Shown here piece after piece: positions 17,752 through 26,089 of a stretch of DNA of 64,000 nucleotides; the stretch's first letter is position 1, and each line of letters opens with the position of its first letter. The position numbers and the translations under genes are program-made. The notes beneath the pieces were generated by a model. The model saw nothing but the letters and a program-made list of their open reading frames with translations. It was not told the DNA's origin and did not search any database. Origin of the DNA: JAPLJM01 sp963708515 (GTDB lineage: Bacteria > Desulfobacterota > Syntrophia > Syntrophales > Fen-1087); assembly GCA_963708515.1 (NCBI GenBank), contig CAVPSX010000012.1:1-64000 (forward strand), written 5' to 3'.

Positions 17752-18599
17752 CCACGCCCATCAGCATATTGAGAAACTGTGGCATCCGGCCACGCAAACA
17801 TCTGGGGCAGTCTTTCCTTCAGGACCTCAATATTGCAAACAAGATCGTTGACTGTGCCGATATTAGGACGGATGAGACCGTCGTTGAAATCGGCGCCGGA
17901 CTCGGGACCATGACAGACCTGATGGCCGTAAAGGCGCGCCGCGTTGTTGCCCTGGATGTCGATCCGATTATGGTTGATATCCTCAGTGAACGCCTTGCGC
18001 GCTTCAACAATGTGGACGTGGTTGAAACGGATGTCCTGAAGTATGATTTTTCCTCGGTATTGCCGCCGCATTCGTCGGAAAAGCTCAAAATTGTAGGCAA
18101 TGTCCCCTATCACATCTCTTCACCGATTTTGTTTCGCCTGCTGGATTTCCGCAGGTACATTTCCCGGATCATTCTGATGCTGCAAAAGGAAGTTGTGGAT
18201 AGGATCGTTGCACGACCGGGGACGAAGGATTACGGAATTCCCTCGATCATCATGACCATGTTCTGCAGGACGGAACGTCTGCTGAATGTCCCCGCCGGTT
18301 GTTTCCATCCTGAACCGAAAGTGGTTTCATCCGTTCTGAAGATGGAAGTCCGGGAAAAGCCACTTGTCAACCTGAAGGATGAGGCGTTGTTCTGCCAAAT
18401 TGTGCGGCTGGCCTTTGCAAAACGGCGTAAAACACTGGCCAACAATCTGCGTCATGCCCGCCTGCCGGGTTATTCCACCGAAGCGATGCTGTTGGCCCTG
18501 CTGGATTCCGGGACGGATGGAACGCGCAGGGCGGAAACCCTGACGGCAGAGGAATTCGGGTTATTGACCAACTGTTTTCCGGTGAAAGAAAAGGCTTGA
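17748..18599 (+). CDS. rsmA: 16S rRNA dimethyladenosine transferase
   Basis: A 283-residue KsgA/RsmA enzyme that dimethylates two adjacent adenines near the 3' end of 16S rRNA during small-subunit maturation. It shows the N-terminal PRKHLGQSFLQD, the SAM motif VVEIGAGLGTMT (about 50), acidic VVALDVD, the catalytic NVPYHIS (NxPY, about 115) and the C-terminal QIVRLAFAKRRKTLANNL. The start is fixed by a 4-nt overlap with the DUF2062 stop. Its stop codon lies inside a TTGACA hexamer that may belong to the panC leader promoter. Confidence 0.95.
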   Translation: MTTPISILRNCGIRPRKHLGQSFLQDLNIANKIVDCADIRTDETVVEIGAGLGTMTDLMAVKARRVVALDVDPIMVDILSERLARFNNVDVVETDVLKYDFSSVLPPHSSEKLKIVGNVPYHISSPILFRLLDFRRYISRIILMLQKEVVDRIVARPGTKDYGIPSIIMTMFCRTERLLNVPAGCFHPEPKVVSSVLKMEVREKPLVNLKDEALFCQIVRLAFAKRRKTLANNLRHARLPGYSTEAMLLALLDSGTDGTRRAETLTAEEFGLLTNCFPVKEKA

Positions 18600-18691
18600 C
18601 AGGCCTGTTATCTTCTGTTAGTGAGGCCCAACCGCTTGGATCCGGTTCCGGACTGAGACGGAGGGTGAAATGAAGGGTTCGCACGAAAGAT
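18596..18691 (+). promoter_or_regulatory. candidate leader of panC with competing hairpin and 7-codon peptide
   Basis: TTGACA overlaps the rsmA stop (18596-18601); the -10 candidate about 17 nt on (TAGTGA) is poor. In the leader, GAGACGG (18655-18661) is exactly complementary to CCGTCTC (18701-18707), a segment also used by the terminator stem downstream, so the two pairings exclude each other. GGAGGG at 18660-18665 precedes a short frame at 18670-18693 (Met-Lys-Gly-Ser-His-Glu-Arg, stop) ending at the terminator. This is the architecture of an attenuator. No known riboswitch motif was recognised. Confidence 0.45.
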
Positions 18692-18727
18692 AAAAGCCTC
18701 CCGTCTCCGGACGACGAGGCTTTTTTT
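18692..18727 (+). terminator. rho-independent terminator between rsmA and panC
   Basis: AAAAGCCTC (18692-18700) pairs with GAGGC plus the T-run (18716-18724), with an inner CGTC/GACG stem around a TCCG tetraloop, followed by seven T. It lies 93 nt after the rsmA stop and just before panC. It may terminate the rsmA operon or act as an attenuator. Confidence 0.8.
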
Positions 18728-18754
18728 GTTGAGGGCATGACGGGGCGACGGCCG

Positions 18755-19612
18755 ATGCAGATTATCGAAACCGTAAAACAGATGCAGGTCTATTCGGAAT
18801 CCTTGAGAAATCAAGGGAAGATCGTGACATTTGTGCCCACGATGGGATACTTTCATGAAGGCCACCTCAACCTCATGCGGGAAGGCCGCAGGCGCGGCGA
18901 CTGCGTTGTCATCAGCATCTACGTCAATCCTACTCAGTTCGGTCCCAATGAGGATTTCGAGCAGTATCCGAGGGACTTTGAACGCGACCGGGCCATGGCC
19001 GAAAGTGTCGGCGTCGATGTGATCTATTGTCCGCCCAACCCGGAAATGTACCCGCCGCTCTATCAGACCTATGTCACCGTCGAGGGAGTAACCGATAACC
19101 TCTGCGGACTGTCGCGGCCGGGCCATTTCCGGGGCGTGGCAACCGTCTGCGCCAAGCTTTTCAACGCCGTCAAACCGCATATCGCCATCTTCGGGAATAA
19201 GGATTTCCAGCAACTGGTTACGATCAAACGCATGGTGCAGGATCTGAATCTGGATCTCGATATTGTCGGAATGGCCACCACAAGGGAACCGGACGGCCTG
19301 GCCATGAGTTCACGGAACATTTATCTGAATGTACAAGAGAGGGAATCTGCCCTGAGTCTCAGCCGTTCGCTGAAGCTGGCCCGGGATCTCTATGGGCAGG
19401 GAGAGCGGGATGCGGCGAAAGTCATCGGCGAAGTTAAAAAACATATTCAATCCCATCCCGATACAAAGATCGATTACGTCCAGATCTGTGATACCACAAC
19501 CATGAAAGATGTGGCGTGTCTGGACGGGCAGTGTGTCATTGCACTGGCGGTGCGGGTCGGCAAAACCCGTCTCATCGACAATTATGTATTTGGCGAAACG
19601 CTGGAGATCTGA
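18755..19612 (+). CDS. panC: pantothenate synthetase
   Basis: A 285-residue enzyme joining D-pantoate and beta-alanine with ATP. It has the nucleotidyl-transferase signature FVPTMGYFHEGHLNLM (HxGH, about residue 30), YVNPTQFGPNEDF, GHFRGVATVCAKLFN (about 125), FGNKDFQQL and the KMSKS-like MSSRN (about 185). The start is set at the ATG giving MQIIETVKQM, the family beginning. An ATG at 18737 adds six residues but has its G-rich stretch too close. panD, which makes the beta-alanine, follows 100 nt downstream. Confidence 0.94.
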   Translation: MQIIETVKQMQVYSESLRNQGKIVTFVPTMGYFHEGHLNLMREGRRRGDCVVISIYVNPTQFGPNEDFEQYPRDFERDRAMAESVGVDVIYCPPNPEMYPPLYQTYVTVEGVTDNLCGLSRPGHFRGVATVCAKLFNAVKPHIAIFGNKDFQQLVTIKRMVQDLNLDLDIVGMATTREPDGLAMSSRNIYLNVQERESALSLSRSLKLARDLYGQGERDAAKVIGEVKKHIQSHPDTKIDYVQICDTTTMKDVACLDGQCVIALAVRVGKTRLIDNYVFGETLEI

Positions 19613-19712
19613 GCAAGGCAGAGGCACAAAAGGACAAAGAGGCGAACAGCACAAGAAAACAGCTTCAGGGGCGCGCCCCGCAGAATGAGTGACGGCGAGA
19701 GGGAACATAACC

Positions 19713-20072
19713 ATGCAGAGATTCATGCTGAAGTCAAAGCTTCACCGGGCAACGGTAACGGATGCCGATCTCCATTATGAGGGAAGCATCACCATTGACG
19801 ACCATCTCATGAAGGCCGCGGATATCATTCCCTATGAAAAAGTGGCGATATACAATGTCAGCAACGGCGAAAGATTCACCACCTATGCCATCAAGGGGAA
19901 GCGAAACTCGGGCGTGATCTGCCTGAACGGGGCGGCGGCGAGGAAGGCGTCAAGGGGTGACATTATCATCATTGCCACGTATGTCATGGCAGACAATGTC
20001 GAGGCGAAAAGCTGGCTCCCGAAGTGTGTCCTGGTGGATGAGAAAAACAAGATCAAAAAGATCAGTGCGTAG
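19713..20072 (+). CDS. panD: aspartate 1-decarboxylase
   Basis: A 119-residue pyruvoyl-dependent enzyme making beta-alanine from aspartate. The self-cleavage site is Gly24-Ser25 in YEGSITID, which generates the pyruvoyl group on the new N-terminus. GERFTTYAIKG (about residue 50) and ICLNGAAARKASRGDIIII (about 70) complete the fold. The start ATG has GAGAGGGA upstream. It is one step upstream of PanC in the pathway and lies beside it. A terminator follows 37 nt after the stop. Confidence 0.95.
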   Translation: MQRFMLKSKLHRATVTDADLHYEGSITIDDHLMKAADIIPYEKVAIYNVSNGERFTTYAIKGKRNSGVICLNGAAARKASRGDIIIIATYVMADNVEAKSWLPKCVLVDEKNKIKKISA

Positions 20073-20108
20073 GTCTGTTTTTTCTTTACAAGTGAAATTA
20101 CGAATCGT

Positions 20109-20142
20109 GGGGGTGGGCGCAAGGTCGCCTGACCCCCTTTTT
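20109..20142 (+). terminator. rho-independent terminator after panD
   Basis: GGGGGT (20109-20114) pairs with ACCCCC (20132-20137), with an inner GGCG/CGCC stem, followed by five T. It closes the panC-panD unit. Confidence 0.85.
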
Positions 20143-20188
20143 AAATGCATTGAATTATAGCGGGCCTTCTGTTATCCCTAGCCTGCTT

Positions 20189-20372
20189 GAGAGCTTTGCA
20201 TAACCAGTGAAAAATGGTTCGCAAGTGGCGAATGAGAGATTTTTTCGTTGATGGGGACACGACTCCGTCATGTCCCCATGACTAATTTATTGATTTCAAT
20301 AATATTTTAGTCGTATAATATTCCAAGCGAAGAAGATTTTGAGCTGTGGTGAAGCCATTTTTCAAAGGTCTC
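20189..20372. repeat. interspersed palindromic repeat family 2, copy A
   Basis: About 184 bp. The left end GAGAGCTTTGCATAACC leads into GAAAAATGG, and the right end CCATTTTTCAAAGGTCTC is its imperfect inverted partner. The arms continue with GCGGCGAA on one side and CGCGGC-like sequence on the other (diverged here to CTGTGG). The centre has its own palindrome, ATGGGGACA / TGTCCCCAT. Other copies are at 24037, 39931 and 49276, with a truncated one at 45369. No coding capacity. Confidence 0.85.
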
Positions 20373-20406
20373 TACTTTTGTATTAGAAAGGACGGGATAT
20401 TCCATT

Positions 20407-21036
20407 TTGCAGTTCAATCTGAAAAATATCTTTCTGACCGGTCTTGCCGTGATCGTGCCCGTTGGCCTGACCCTCTATATCCTCGTTTTTCTCATCGGTG
20501 TGATGGATGGGTTACTCACGTTCATCCCCCAGAAGTACCATCCGGCCGCACTGATCGGCTTTCACATTCCGGGACTAGGCATTATCGTCACGATTCTGCT
20601 GATTTTCATCTGCGGCCTCATGACCAAAAGCATCCTCGGCAACAGGATTGTCCTCTATGGCGAAGCATTGCTGGACAGGATTCCCTTTGTCCGCAGCATT
20701 CATTTGGCCATCAAGAAAATTGTGGACAGCATGGTCCTGTACCGGAGCCGCAGTTTTAAAAAAGTCGTGCTGGTAGAATTTCCGCGCCGGGGCGCCTACG
20801 CGTTGGCTTTTATGACCGGGATGCCGGGCGATGAAATTTATCAAAAGACGGGCCAGCGATGTGTCAGCGTCTATGTCCCCACGACCCCCAATCCGACCTC
20901 CGGTTACTTCATGATCTTCCCGGAAGCGGAGGTGATCCAACTGGATATGTCTGTGGAGGAGGCCTTTACATTGATTATTTCCTGCGGGATCGTTAATCCC
21001 CCCGAGCGAATACAGAAAGAACAAATCCTGACATAG
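20407..21036 (+). CDS. DUF502 membrane protein
   Basis: A 209-residue protein of the DUF502 family. Two transmembrane helices occupy the first 75 residues (IFLTGLAVIVPVGLTLYIL and GLGIIVTILLIFICGLM). A soluble C-terminal domain contains RIPFVRSIHLAIKKIVDS, VVLVEFPRRGAYALAFMTG and VYVPTTPNPTSGYFMIF. The start appears to be TTG with GGACGGG about 10 nt upstream; no better start exists in frame. The function is unknown. The family is widespread in this phylum and in plants. Confidence 0.8.
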   Translation: MQFNLKNIFLTGLAVIVPVGLTLYILVFLIGVMDGLLTFIPQKYHPAALIGFHIPGLGIIVTILLIFICGLMTKSILGNRIVLYGEALLDRIPFVRSIHLAIKKIVDSMVLYRSRSFKKVVLVEFPRRGAYALAFMTGMPGDEIYQKTGQRCVSVYVPTTPNPTSGYFMIFPEAEVIQLDMSVEEAFTLIISCGIVNPPERIQKEQILT

Positions 21037-21050
21037 TGGAGGAGCAAATC

Positions 21051-22475
21051 ATGTCATACCTTGAGGTTGACAAAACACTGAAATACAAGGTTGCCGATCT
21101 TTCCCTGGCCGACTGGGGACGCAAGGAGGTGCGCCTTTCGGAAAACGAGATGCCCGGTCTGATGGCCGTCCGGAAAAAATATGGCCGAAAGAAGCCCCTC
21201 AAAGGCATGAAAGTCATGGGAAGTCTGCACATGACGATCCAGACAGCCATGCTCATCGAGACGCTCCGGGAGCTGGGAGCGGATCTTCGCTGGGCATCCT
21301 GCAATATTTTTTCAACACAGGACCATGCAGCCGCCGCCATTGCCGAAGCGGGCTCGGCAGCGGTCTTTGCCTGGAAAGGGGAGACCCTCGAGGAGTACTG
21401 GTGGTGCACCGAGCAGGCCCTCACCTGGCCGGATGGGTCCGGTCCGGACCTGATTGTCGATGACGGCGGGGACGCTACGCTGTTTATCCATCAGGGCGTC
21501 AAGGTGGAGAAAAATCCCGCATTGCTGAAAAAATCAACCGACAATAAAGAAATGCAAATTATCATGGAACGGCTGAGATACAGCCAGAAGCAGGACCCGA
21601 AGCGCTGGCAGCGCGTGTCGGCGCAAATTCGCGGCGTTTCGGAGGAAACAACGACCGGCGTGCACCGGCTCTACCAGATGGCGCAAGCGGGCGAACTCCT
21701 TTTCCCGGCCATTAACGTCAACGATTCCGTGACCAAGTCCAAGTTTGATAATCTCTACGGCTGCCGGGAATCTCTGGCAGACGGCATCAAGCGGGCCACC
21801 GATACCATGATTGCCGGGAAAATAGCAGTTGTTTGCGGATACGGCGATGTGGGCAAGGGGAGCGCGCAGTCCATGCGCGGTTTCGGCGCGCGGGTCATCG
21901 TCACCGAGATCGATCCCATCTGCGCCCTGCAGGCCGCGATGGAAGGCTATGAGGTCAGAACCCTCGACGAGGTGGTCTCGGCGGCGGATATTTTTATCAC
22001 GGCCACGGGCTGTTGTGATGTCATTACCGGCCGGCATATGGAAAAAATGAAGAATGAAGCCATTGTCTGCAACATCGGCCATTTCGACAGCGAGATCGAT
22101 ATGCACTATCTGGAAACCACTAAAGGTTGCCGCAAGCATAACATCAAACCGCAGGTGGACCAATGGATGCTGAAATCGGGCCGTTCCATTATCATTCTGG
22201 CCGAAGGCCGGCTTGTGAATCTGGGCTGCGCAACGGGCCATCCCGGTTTTGTCATGAGCAACAGTTTTACCAACCAGTGTCTTGCCCAGATCGAGCTGGC
22301 TGTCGGTAAACTGAAACCCGGCGTTTATACTTTGCCGAAAAAGCTGGATGAGGAGGTGGCCCGGCTGCACCTGGATCGCCTGGGGGCAAGGTTAACGAAA
22401 TTGAACAGGAAGCAGGCCGATTATCTGTGTGTTTCCGTGGACGGTCCTTTCAAACCGGACCATTACCGGTATTGA
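21051..22475 (+). CDS. ahcY: adenosylhomocysteinase
   Basis: A 474-residue NAD-dependent S-adenosylhomocysteine hydrolase that recycles SAH to homocysteine and adenosine after methylations. Visible are the N-terminal VMGSLHMTIQTAMLIETL, VDDGGDAT, AINVNDSVTKSKFDN with the catalytic Lys/Asp, the NAD-binding GYGDVGKGSAQ (about 260), NIGHFDSEID (about 340) and the C-terminal DGPFKPDHYRY. The extra segment around residues 145-190 is the usual bacterial insertion. GGAGG precedes the ATG at 21051. No SAH-riboswitch-like structure fits in the 15-nt gap upstream. Confidence 0.95.
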   Translation: MSYLEVDKTLKYKVADLSLADWGRKEVRLSENEMPGLMAVRKKYGRKKPLKGMKVMGSLHMTIQTAMLIETLRELGADLRWASCNIFSTQDHAAAAIAEAGSAAVFAWKGETLEEYWWCTEQALTWPDGSGPDLIVDDGGDATLFIHQGVKVEKNPALLKKSTDNKEMQIIMERLRYSQKQDPKRWQRVSAQIRGVSEETTTGVHRLYQMAQAGELLFPAINVNDSVTKSKFDNLYGCRESLADGIKRATDTMIAGKIAVVCGYGDVGKGSAQSMRGFGARVIVTEIDPICALQAAMEGYEVRTLDEVVSAADIFITATGCCDVITGRHMEKMKNEAIVCNIGHFDSEIDMHYLETTKGCRKHNIKPQVDQWMLKSGRSIIILAEGRLVNLGCATGHPGFVMSNSFTNQCLAQIELAVGKLKPGVYTLPKKLDEEVARLHLDRLGARLTKLNRKQADYLCVSVDGPFKPDHYRY

Positions 22476-22846
22476 AAAAGGGATAGAGGTCATCATGTCC
22501 TTACCCGCAGGAGCATGAAGACGGAAGCGCTACGGCAAAACCGCGATCGTTTCACCTTTTCATTCCACGTTTCTTTCATTGGCGATTCCGGTGACGCTAT
22601 CCTGAAAGCCATGTCCACGAGCTGCTACGATCTTTTTGCCGAATCGGCAAAGACCAGAGTCGCAAAATATGTATGGTCCCGTCCACAATACGGAACATCG
22701 AAAATAGGATGCCAGGATTTCAAAGCGAGAGATTGGCTAATCTGACCGGATCAATGATGACGATTTGAAATGTGCAGAACTACACAGCCAGCCAACATCG
22801 GATAAGATGGTATATTCAAGTCGTAATCATTGTTTTGATTTCGTAC
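22476..22846. other. intergenic stretch with no recognisable gene
   Basis: A frame of 76 codons (22515-22745, plus strand) is open but has no Shine-Dalgarno and no similarity I recognise; I do not call it a gene. The only structured observation is a 39-nt segment at its left end that matches the 3' end of lptG on the minus strand (separate entry). The region looks like gene debris. Confidence 0.5.
22494..22532 (-). pseudogene. remnant resembling the 3' end of lptG
   Basis: Read on the minus strand this segment ends FMLLRVRT-stop, while lptG (30850) ends FMFLRVRT-stop. At the DNA level about 32 of 39 positions agree, including an unbroken CTGCGGGTAAGGAC. The similarity stops upstream within 25 nt. 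It may be a leftover of a second lptG-like gene or a small duplicated segment. The match is too short to be sure. Confidence 0.3.
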
Positions 22847-23008
22847 ATGCAGAACCACGTTCATCATGCCCATCTGTTTGCTTCCGACCTCAATGCCGCC
22901 TTGAAATTCTACCAGGACATGTTCGGAGGAGAGATCCTGGCCGACTTGAACATGGCCGGCGCTCGAATTGTTTTCTTGGCTGTCGGCAGCGGAATCTCAA
23001 TCAGGTAA
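22847..23008 (+). pseudogene. truncated VOC/glyoxalase-family protein
   Basis: The 53 residues beginning MQNHVHHAHLFASDLNAALK read as the first half-module of a vicinal-oxygen-chelate protein: metal-ligand His in HHAHLFA, the helix LNAALKFYQDMFGGEI, and MAGARIVFLAVGSG. A stop follows at once, whereas family members run to about 120-150 residues. No continuation is found in the other frames before the next gene. It is therefore a 3'-truncated remnant. Confidence 0.6.
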
Positions 23009-23058
23009 AGGCCTTCCGGGAAAGAGAAGGGTTTCATTTTGGCGGCAGGAGGGGGAGG

Positions 23059-23784
23059 ATGATGGAAACGCTGCTCTATCTTGGCATCATCATGTTGATG
23101 GCTGGTTTTATCCAGGGATTCTCAGGCTTTGGCTCCGTCCTTCTCTCCCTGCCGCTGCTGGCCATTTTTTTGGATGTCAAGACGGCCATCCCGCTTGTGG
23201 CGCTGATGGGAGTAATACTGACCGTCTTTCTCCTTATTCCCCTCTGGAAAGATCTGGAATGGCCCCGCATATGGCCGCTTTTAGTCGGGGCCCTCCCCGG
23301 GGTTCCCATCGGCATCTTTTTCCTGAAATCGCTGAACAGCCGGCTGCTTCTTATTTTTCTGGGATTTATCCTGGTCTGCTATTCCCTGTATAGCTTGCTG
23401 TTCAAGGCGGCCGGTCGTGAGCTTAATATACGTTGGGCCTATTTCAGCGGGTTTCTGGCCGGCTGTTTCGGCGGGGCCTTCAGTGCGGCGGGACCGCCGG
23501 TCATCGTTTATGTCTCCATACAGTCCTGGCGCAAAGAGCTGATAAAATCGACGCTGCAGGGGTTTTTTCTCATATCCGGCCTGATGGTCATTATTGGTCA
23601 GGCCGTCACCGACCTGATAACCACTCAGGTTCTCAAGCTTTTTTTCTACTCTCTCGCGCCTCTTGCCCTTGGCACATATATTGGTCATTTCTTTTTCGGA
23701 AAGATCCGGGAAGAGACATACCGCCGTGTTATCCTGATTCTGCTGCTTTGCCTCGGCGTGCTTACCATCTGGAATGCCCGTTAA
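23059..23784 (+). CDS. TSUP-family permease (TauE/SafE-like sulfite exporter)
   Basis: A 241-residue polytopic membrane protein with seven to eight hydrophobic segments. It starts MMETLLYLGIIMLMAGFIQGFSGFGSVLLSLPLL, where the repeated GFSGFGS is the first half-module signature. The second module contains AYFSGFLAGCFGGAFSAAGPPVIVY. TSUP proteins move sulfite, sulfoacetate or other small organic anions outward. The Xsc-like gene downstream would release sulfite, so a TauE role is plausible. AGGAGG lies 5 nt upstream. A longer open frame to 22765 is not coding. Confidence 0.75.
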   Translation: MMETLLYLGIIMLMAGFIQGFSGFGSVLLSLPLLAIFLDVKTAIPLVALMGVILTVFLLIPLWKDLEWPRIWPLLVGALPGVPIGIFFLKSLNSRLLLIFLGFILVCYSLYSLLFKAAGRELNIRWAYFSGFLAGCFGGAFSAAGPPVIVYVSIQSWRKELIKSTLQGFFLISGLMVIIGQAVTDLITTQVLKLFFYSLAPLALGTYIGHFFFGKIREETYRRVILILLLCLGVLTIWNAR

Positions 23785-23952
23785 GAGTCATTTTAGAAAT
23801 ATTTGAGAAATATGTCTCTTCATTTTGTGCCGGAGAAGATAACTATTGACAAATCAAAGTAACAGGTGCGATTGCACGGTCAGTTTTAAATAATCCTGTC
23901 GGTATCAGAACCATTAACCCGATAAGGTGATGTATGGTGGCAATGATGAAAG

Positions 23953-23982
23953 ACCCCGTGTCTCAAAAGAGAGTGGGGTTTT
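23953..23982 (+). terminator. possible terminator after the TSUP gene
   Basis: ACCCC (23953-23957) and TCTC pair with GAGA and GGGGT across a four-A loop with a small internal mismatch, followed by TTT. It lies about 170 nt after the TSUP stop. Stem quality is moderate and the T-run is short. Confidence 0.45.
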
Positions 23983-24036
23983 ACGTTTTGTGCTGACGGC
24001 TGAAGTCAGTAATTTGGAGGCATGGATACATTCATG

Positions 24037-24224
24037 GAGAGTTTTGCATAACCGCCGAAAAATGGTTCGCAAGCGGCGAATGAAAAATTTTTCATTGATG
24101 GGGACACGACTCTGTCAAGCCCCCTCCCCATGACTAATTTATGGAGTTCAAACATATTTTGGCCTTCTCATATTCCAAGTGAAAAAGATTTTAAGCCGCG
24201 GCGAAGCCATTTTTCAAAGGTCTC
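24037..24224. repeat. interspersed palindromic repeat family 2, copy B
   Basis: About 188 bp between the TSUP and xsc-like genes. The left end is GAGAGTTTTGCATAACC and the right end CCATTTTTCAAAGGTCTC. The central motif is GATGGGGACACGACTCTGTC followed by AAGCCCCCTCCCCAT, a variant shared with copy C. No coding capacity. Confidence 0.85.
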
Positions 24225-24339
24225 CCATGGGGTATAGGCCTCTGTCGGGTCACGTCATGGGCCCACGTTGCGGAGATGTCGACCCGGTGCTGGTTTCCTT
24301 CCTGTTAAAAAGCAATTAAATATATTGGAGGTATTAAAA

Positions 24340-26076
24340 ATGAAAAAAGTAAAAATGACCCCCAGCGAGGCGATTGTCGAAACCCTGCTTGCGGAAAGCG
24401 TGGATCATGTGTGCGGTATTGTCGGCTCCGCTTTTATGGATATGCTGGATCTCTTTCCCGCGGCGGGGATCAAATTCATCCCCGTCCGTCATGAACAGAG
24501 CGCGGGCCATATGGAAGACGCCTATTGCCGGGTAACGGGCAGATGCGGCGTGGTAGTGGGCCAGAACGGGCCAGGGATCACCAATATGGTTACCTCCGTT
24601 GCGGCAGCGAATATGGGACATACGCCCCTGGTGATTATTTCGCCATCGGCTGGGACGCCCACCATTGGCTGGGACGGTTTTCAAGAATGCGACCAGATGT
24701 CCGTCTTTAGGTCCGTCACCAAAGCCGTCGTTCGCGTTCCCCACCCCAAAAGAGCTGCAGATTGCCTGCGAACGGCCTTCCGGATTGCCTACGCCGACCG
24801 GGGCGCCGTTCTTTACGATATCCCCCGGGACTATTTCTACGGGGAAATCGAGGAGACGATCCTCAAGCCCTCCCAATACCGGGTGGATGACCGGGGCAGC
24901 GGTTCACAGAAGCAACTCGACCGGGCCGCCGAGCTTCTGACCAAAGCCAAGAATCCCGTCATCATCTCCGGCCGGGGTGCGGTCGATGCCGACGCACTCG
25001 ATATCGTCAAGGCTATCGCCGAGCACCTGACGGCGCCTGTGGCGGTGACCTATCTCCACAATGACGCTTTCTACGGAAATCATCCCCTATCTGTCGGTCC
25101 CATCGGCTATATGGGTTCCAAAGCGGCCATGAAGACACTGGCCAAAGCCGATGTCATGCTGGCTATCGGCACGCGTCTTTCCGTATTCGGAACCCTGCCC
25201 CAGTATGATATCAATTATTTCCCGGAGAATGCCAAGATTATCCAGGTGGACATCAACCCCAAGCACATCGCCCGGACCCACCCCATTGAGGTCGGAATCA
25301 TCGGCGATGCGAAGGAAGCCACGGTAGAAATTTTAAAACGCCTGAAGGCCGCAGACGGCAAACGCAAGCCCGAGGCTAAACGACTGGATGCCGTGGCGAA
25401 GGAAAAGAAGATATGGGAAAAGGAGATTGTCGATTTAGCCATGGTTGACGGGAATCCCATCAACCCACGCCGGGTCCTTCTGGAAATATCGCGGGCTTTG
25501 CCGGACAATGCCATCGTCACCACCGATATCGGTAATGTTGCCTCGACGGCCAACAGTTACCTCAAATTCAACCACTCCCGCAGGCATATCGCCGCTCTGA
25601 CCTTCGGCAACACCGGGTTTGCCTATCCCGCGGCACTGGGTGCCCAGATTGCCCGTCCTGATGCACCTGTTATCGCCATTGTCGGCGACGGCGCCTGGGG
25701 AATGAGCCTTCACGAAGTCAGCACCGCCGTGGAGCATAGCCTGCCCGTCGTGGCCTGTGTCTTTCGGAATATGTGGTGGGGCGCGGAGGCCAAAAATCAG
25801 GTGGATTTCTACAACGACCGATACATCGGTGTGGACATCCCCACGCCGGAGAGCTTTGTGCCCGTCGCGAAGGCCATGGGCGCAAATGGCATCCGGGTGG
25901 AGCGGCCTGAAGATATTCGGGAGGCCTTCGATACCTGTATCAAGAGCCGTAAGCCTACTGTCCTGGAATTCCTCGTGGACGGCAAACAATTGGCTCCGCC
26001 TTTTCGGAAGGACGCGCTGGCCTTGCCGACGCGCTTCTTGCCTAAATACGCCCATCTGGATTACCGTAACTGGTAG
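24340..26076 (+). CDS. xsc: sulfoacetaldehyde acetyltransferase-like ThDP enzyme
   Basis: A 578-residue thiamine-diphosphate enzyme. The N-terminal module has GIVGSAFMDMLDLFPAAGI, the catalytic Glu region RHEQSAGHMEDAYCRVTG, GQNGPGITNMVT and TIGWDGFQECDQM. The C-terminal ThDP/Mg motif is VGDGAWGMSLHEV, followed by WWGAEAKNQVDFYNDR. The last stretch and the IGxxGFQE region are, from memory, hallmarks of Xsc rather than acetolactate synthase. Xsc converts sulfoacetaldehyde plus phosphate to acetyl phosphate and sulfite. GGAGG stands 8 nt before the ATG. A pta gene, often adjacent to xsc, is not seen here. The symbol is assigned by motif only. Confidence 0.72.
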   Translation: MKKVKMTPSEAIVETLLAESVDHVCGIVGSAFMDMLDLFPAAGIKFIPVRHEQSAGHMEDAYCRVTGRCGVVVGQNGPGITNMVTSVAAANMGHTPLVIISPSAGTPTIGWDGFQECDQMSVFRSVTKAVVRVPHPKRAADCLRTAFRIAYADRGAVLYDIPRDYFYGEIEETILKPSQYRVDDRGSGSQKQLDRAAELLTKAKNPVIISGRGAVDADALDIVKAIAEHLTAPVAVTYLHNDAFYGNHPLSVGPIGYMGSKAAMKTLAKADVMLAIGTRLSVFGTLPQYDINYFPENAKIIQVDINPKHIARTHPIEVGIIGDAKEATVEILKRLKAADGKRKPEAKRLDAVAKEKKIWEKEIVDLAMVDGNPINPRRVLLEISRALPDNAIVTTDIGNVASTANSYLKFNHSRRHIAALTFGNTGFAYPAALGAQIARPDAPVIAIVGDGAWGMSLHEVSTAVEHSLPVVACVFRNMWWGAEAKNQVDFYNDRYIGVDIPTPESFVPVAKAMGANGIRVERPEDIREAFDTCIKSRKPTVLEFLVDGKQLAPPFRKDALALPTRFLPKYAHLDYRNW

Positions 26077-26089
26077 AAAGGAATTATCT

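Noticed and set aside
21036..21051. SAH riboswitch upstream of ahcY
   Set aside because: Only 14 nt separate the DUF502 stop from the ahcY start, and no riboswitch-like structure was found.
22515..22745. Hypothetical protein of 76 residues
   Set aside because: No ribosome site and no recognisable similarity, and the frame lies in a region of gene debris.
24340..26076. Acetolactate synthase large subunit (ilvB)
   Set aside because: IGWDGFQE and AKNQVDFYNDR fit Xsc better, and no ilvN or ilvC gene is nearby.
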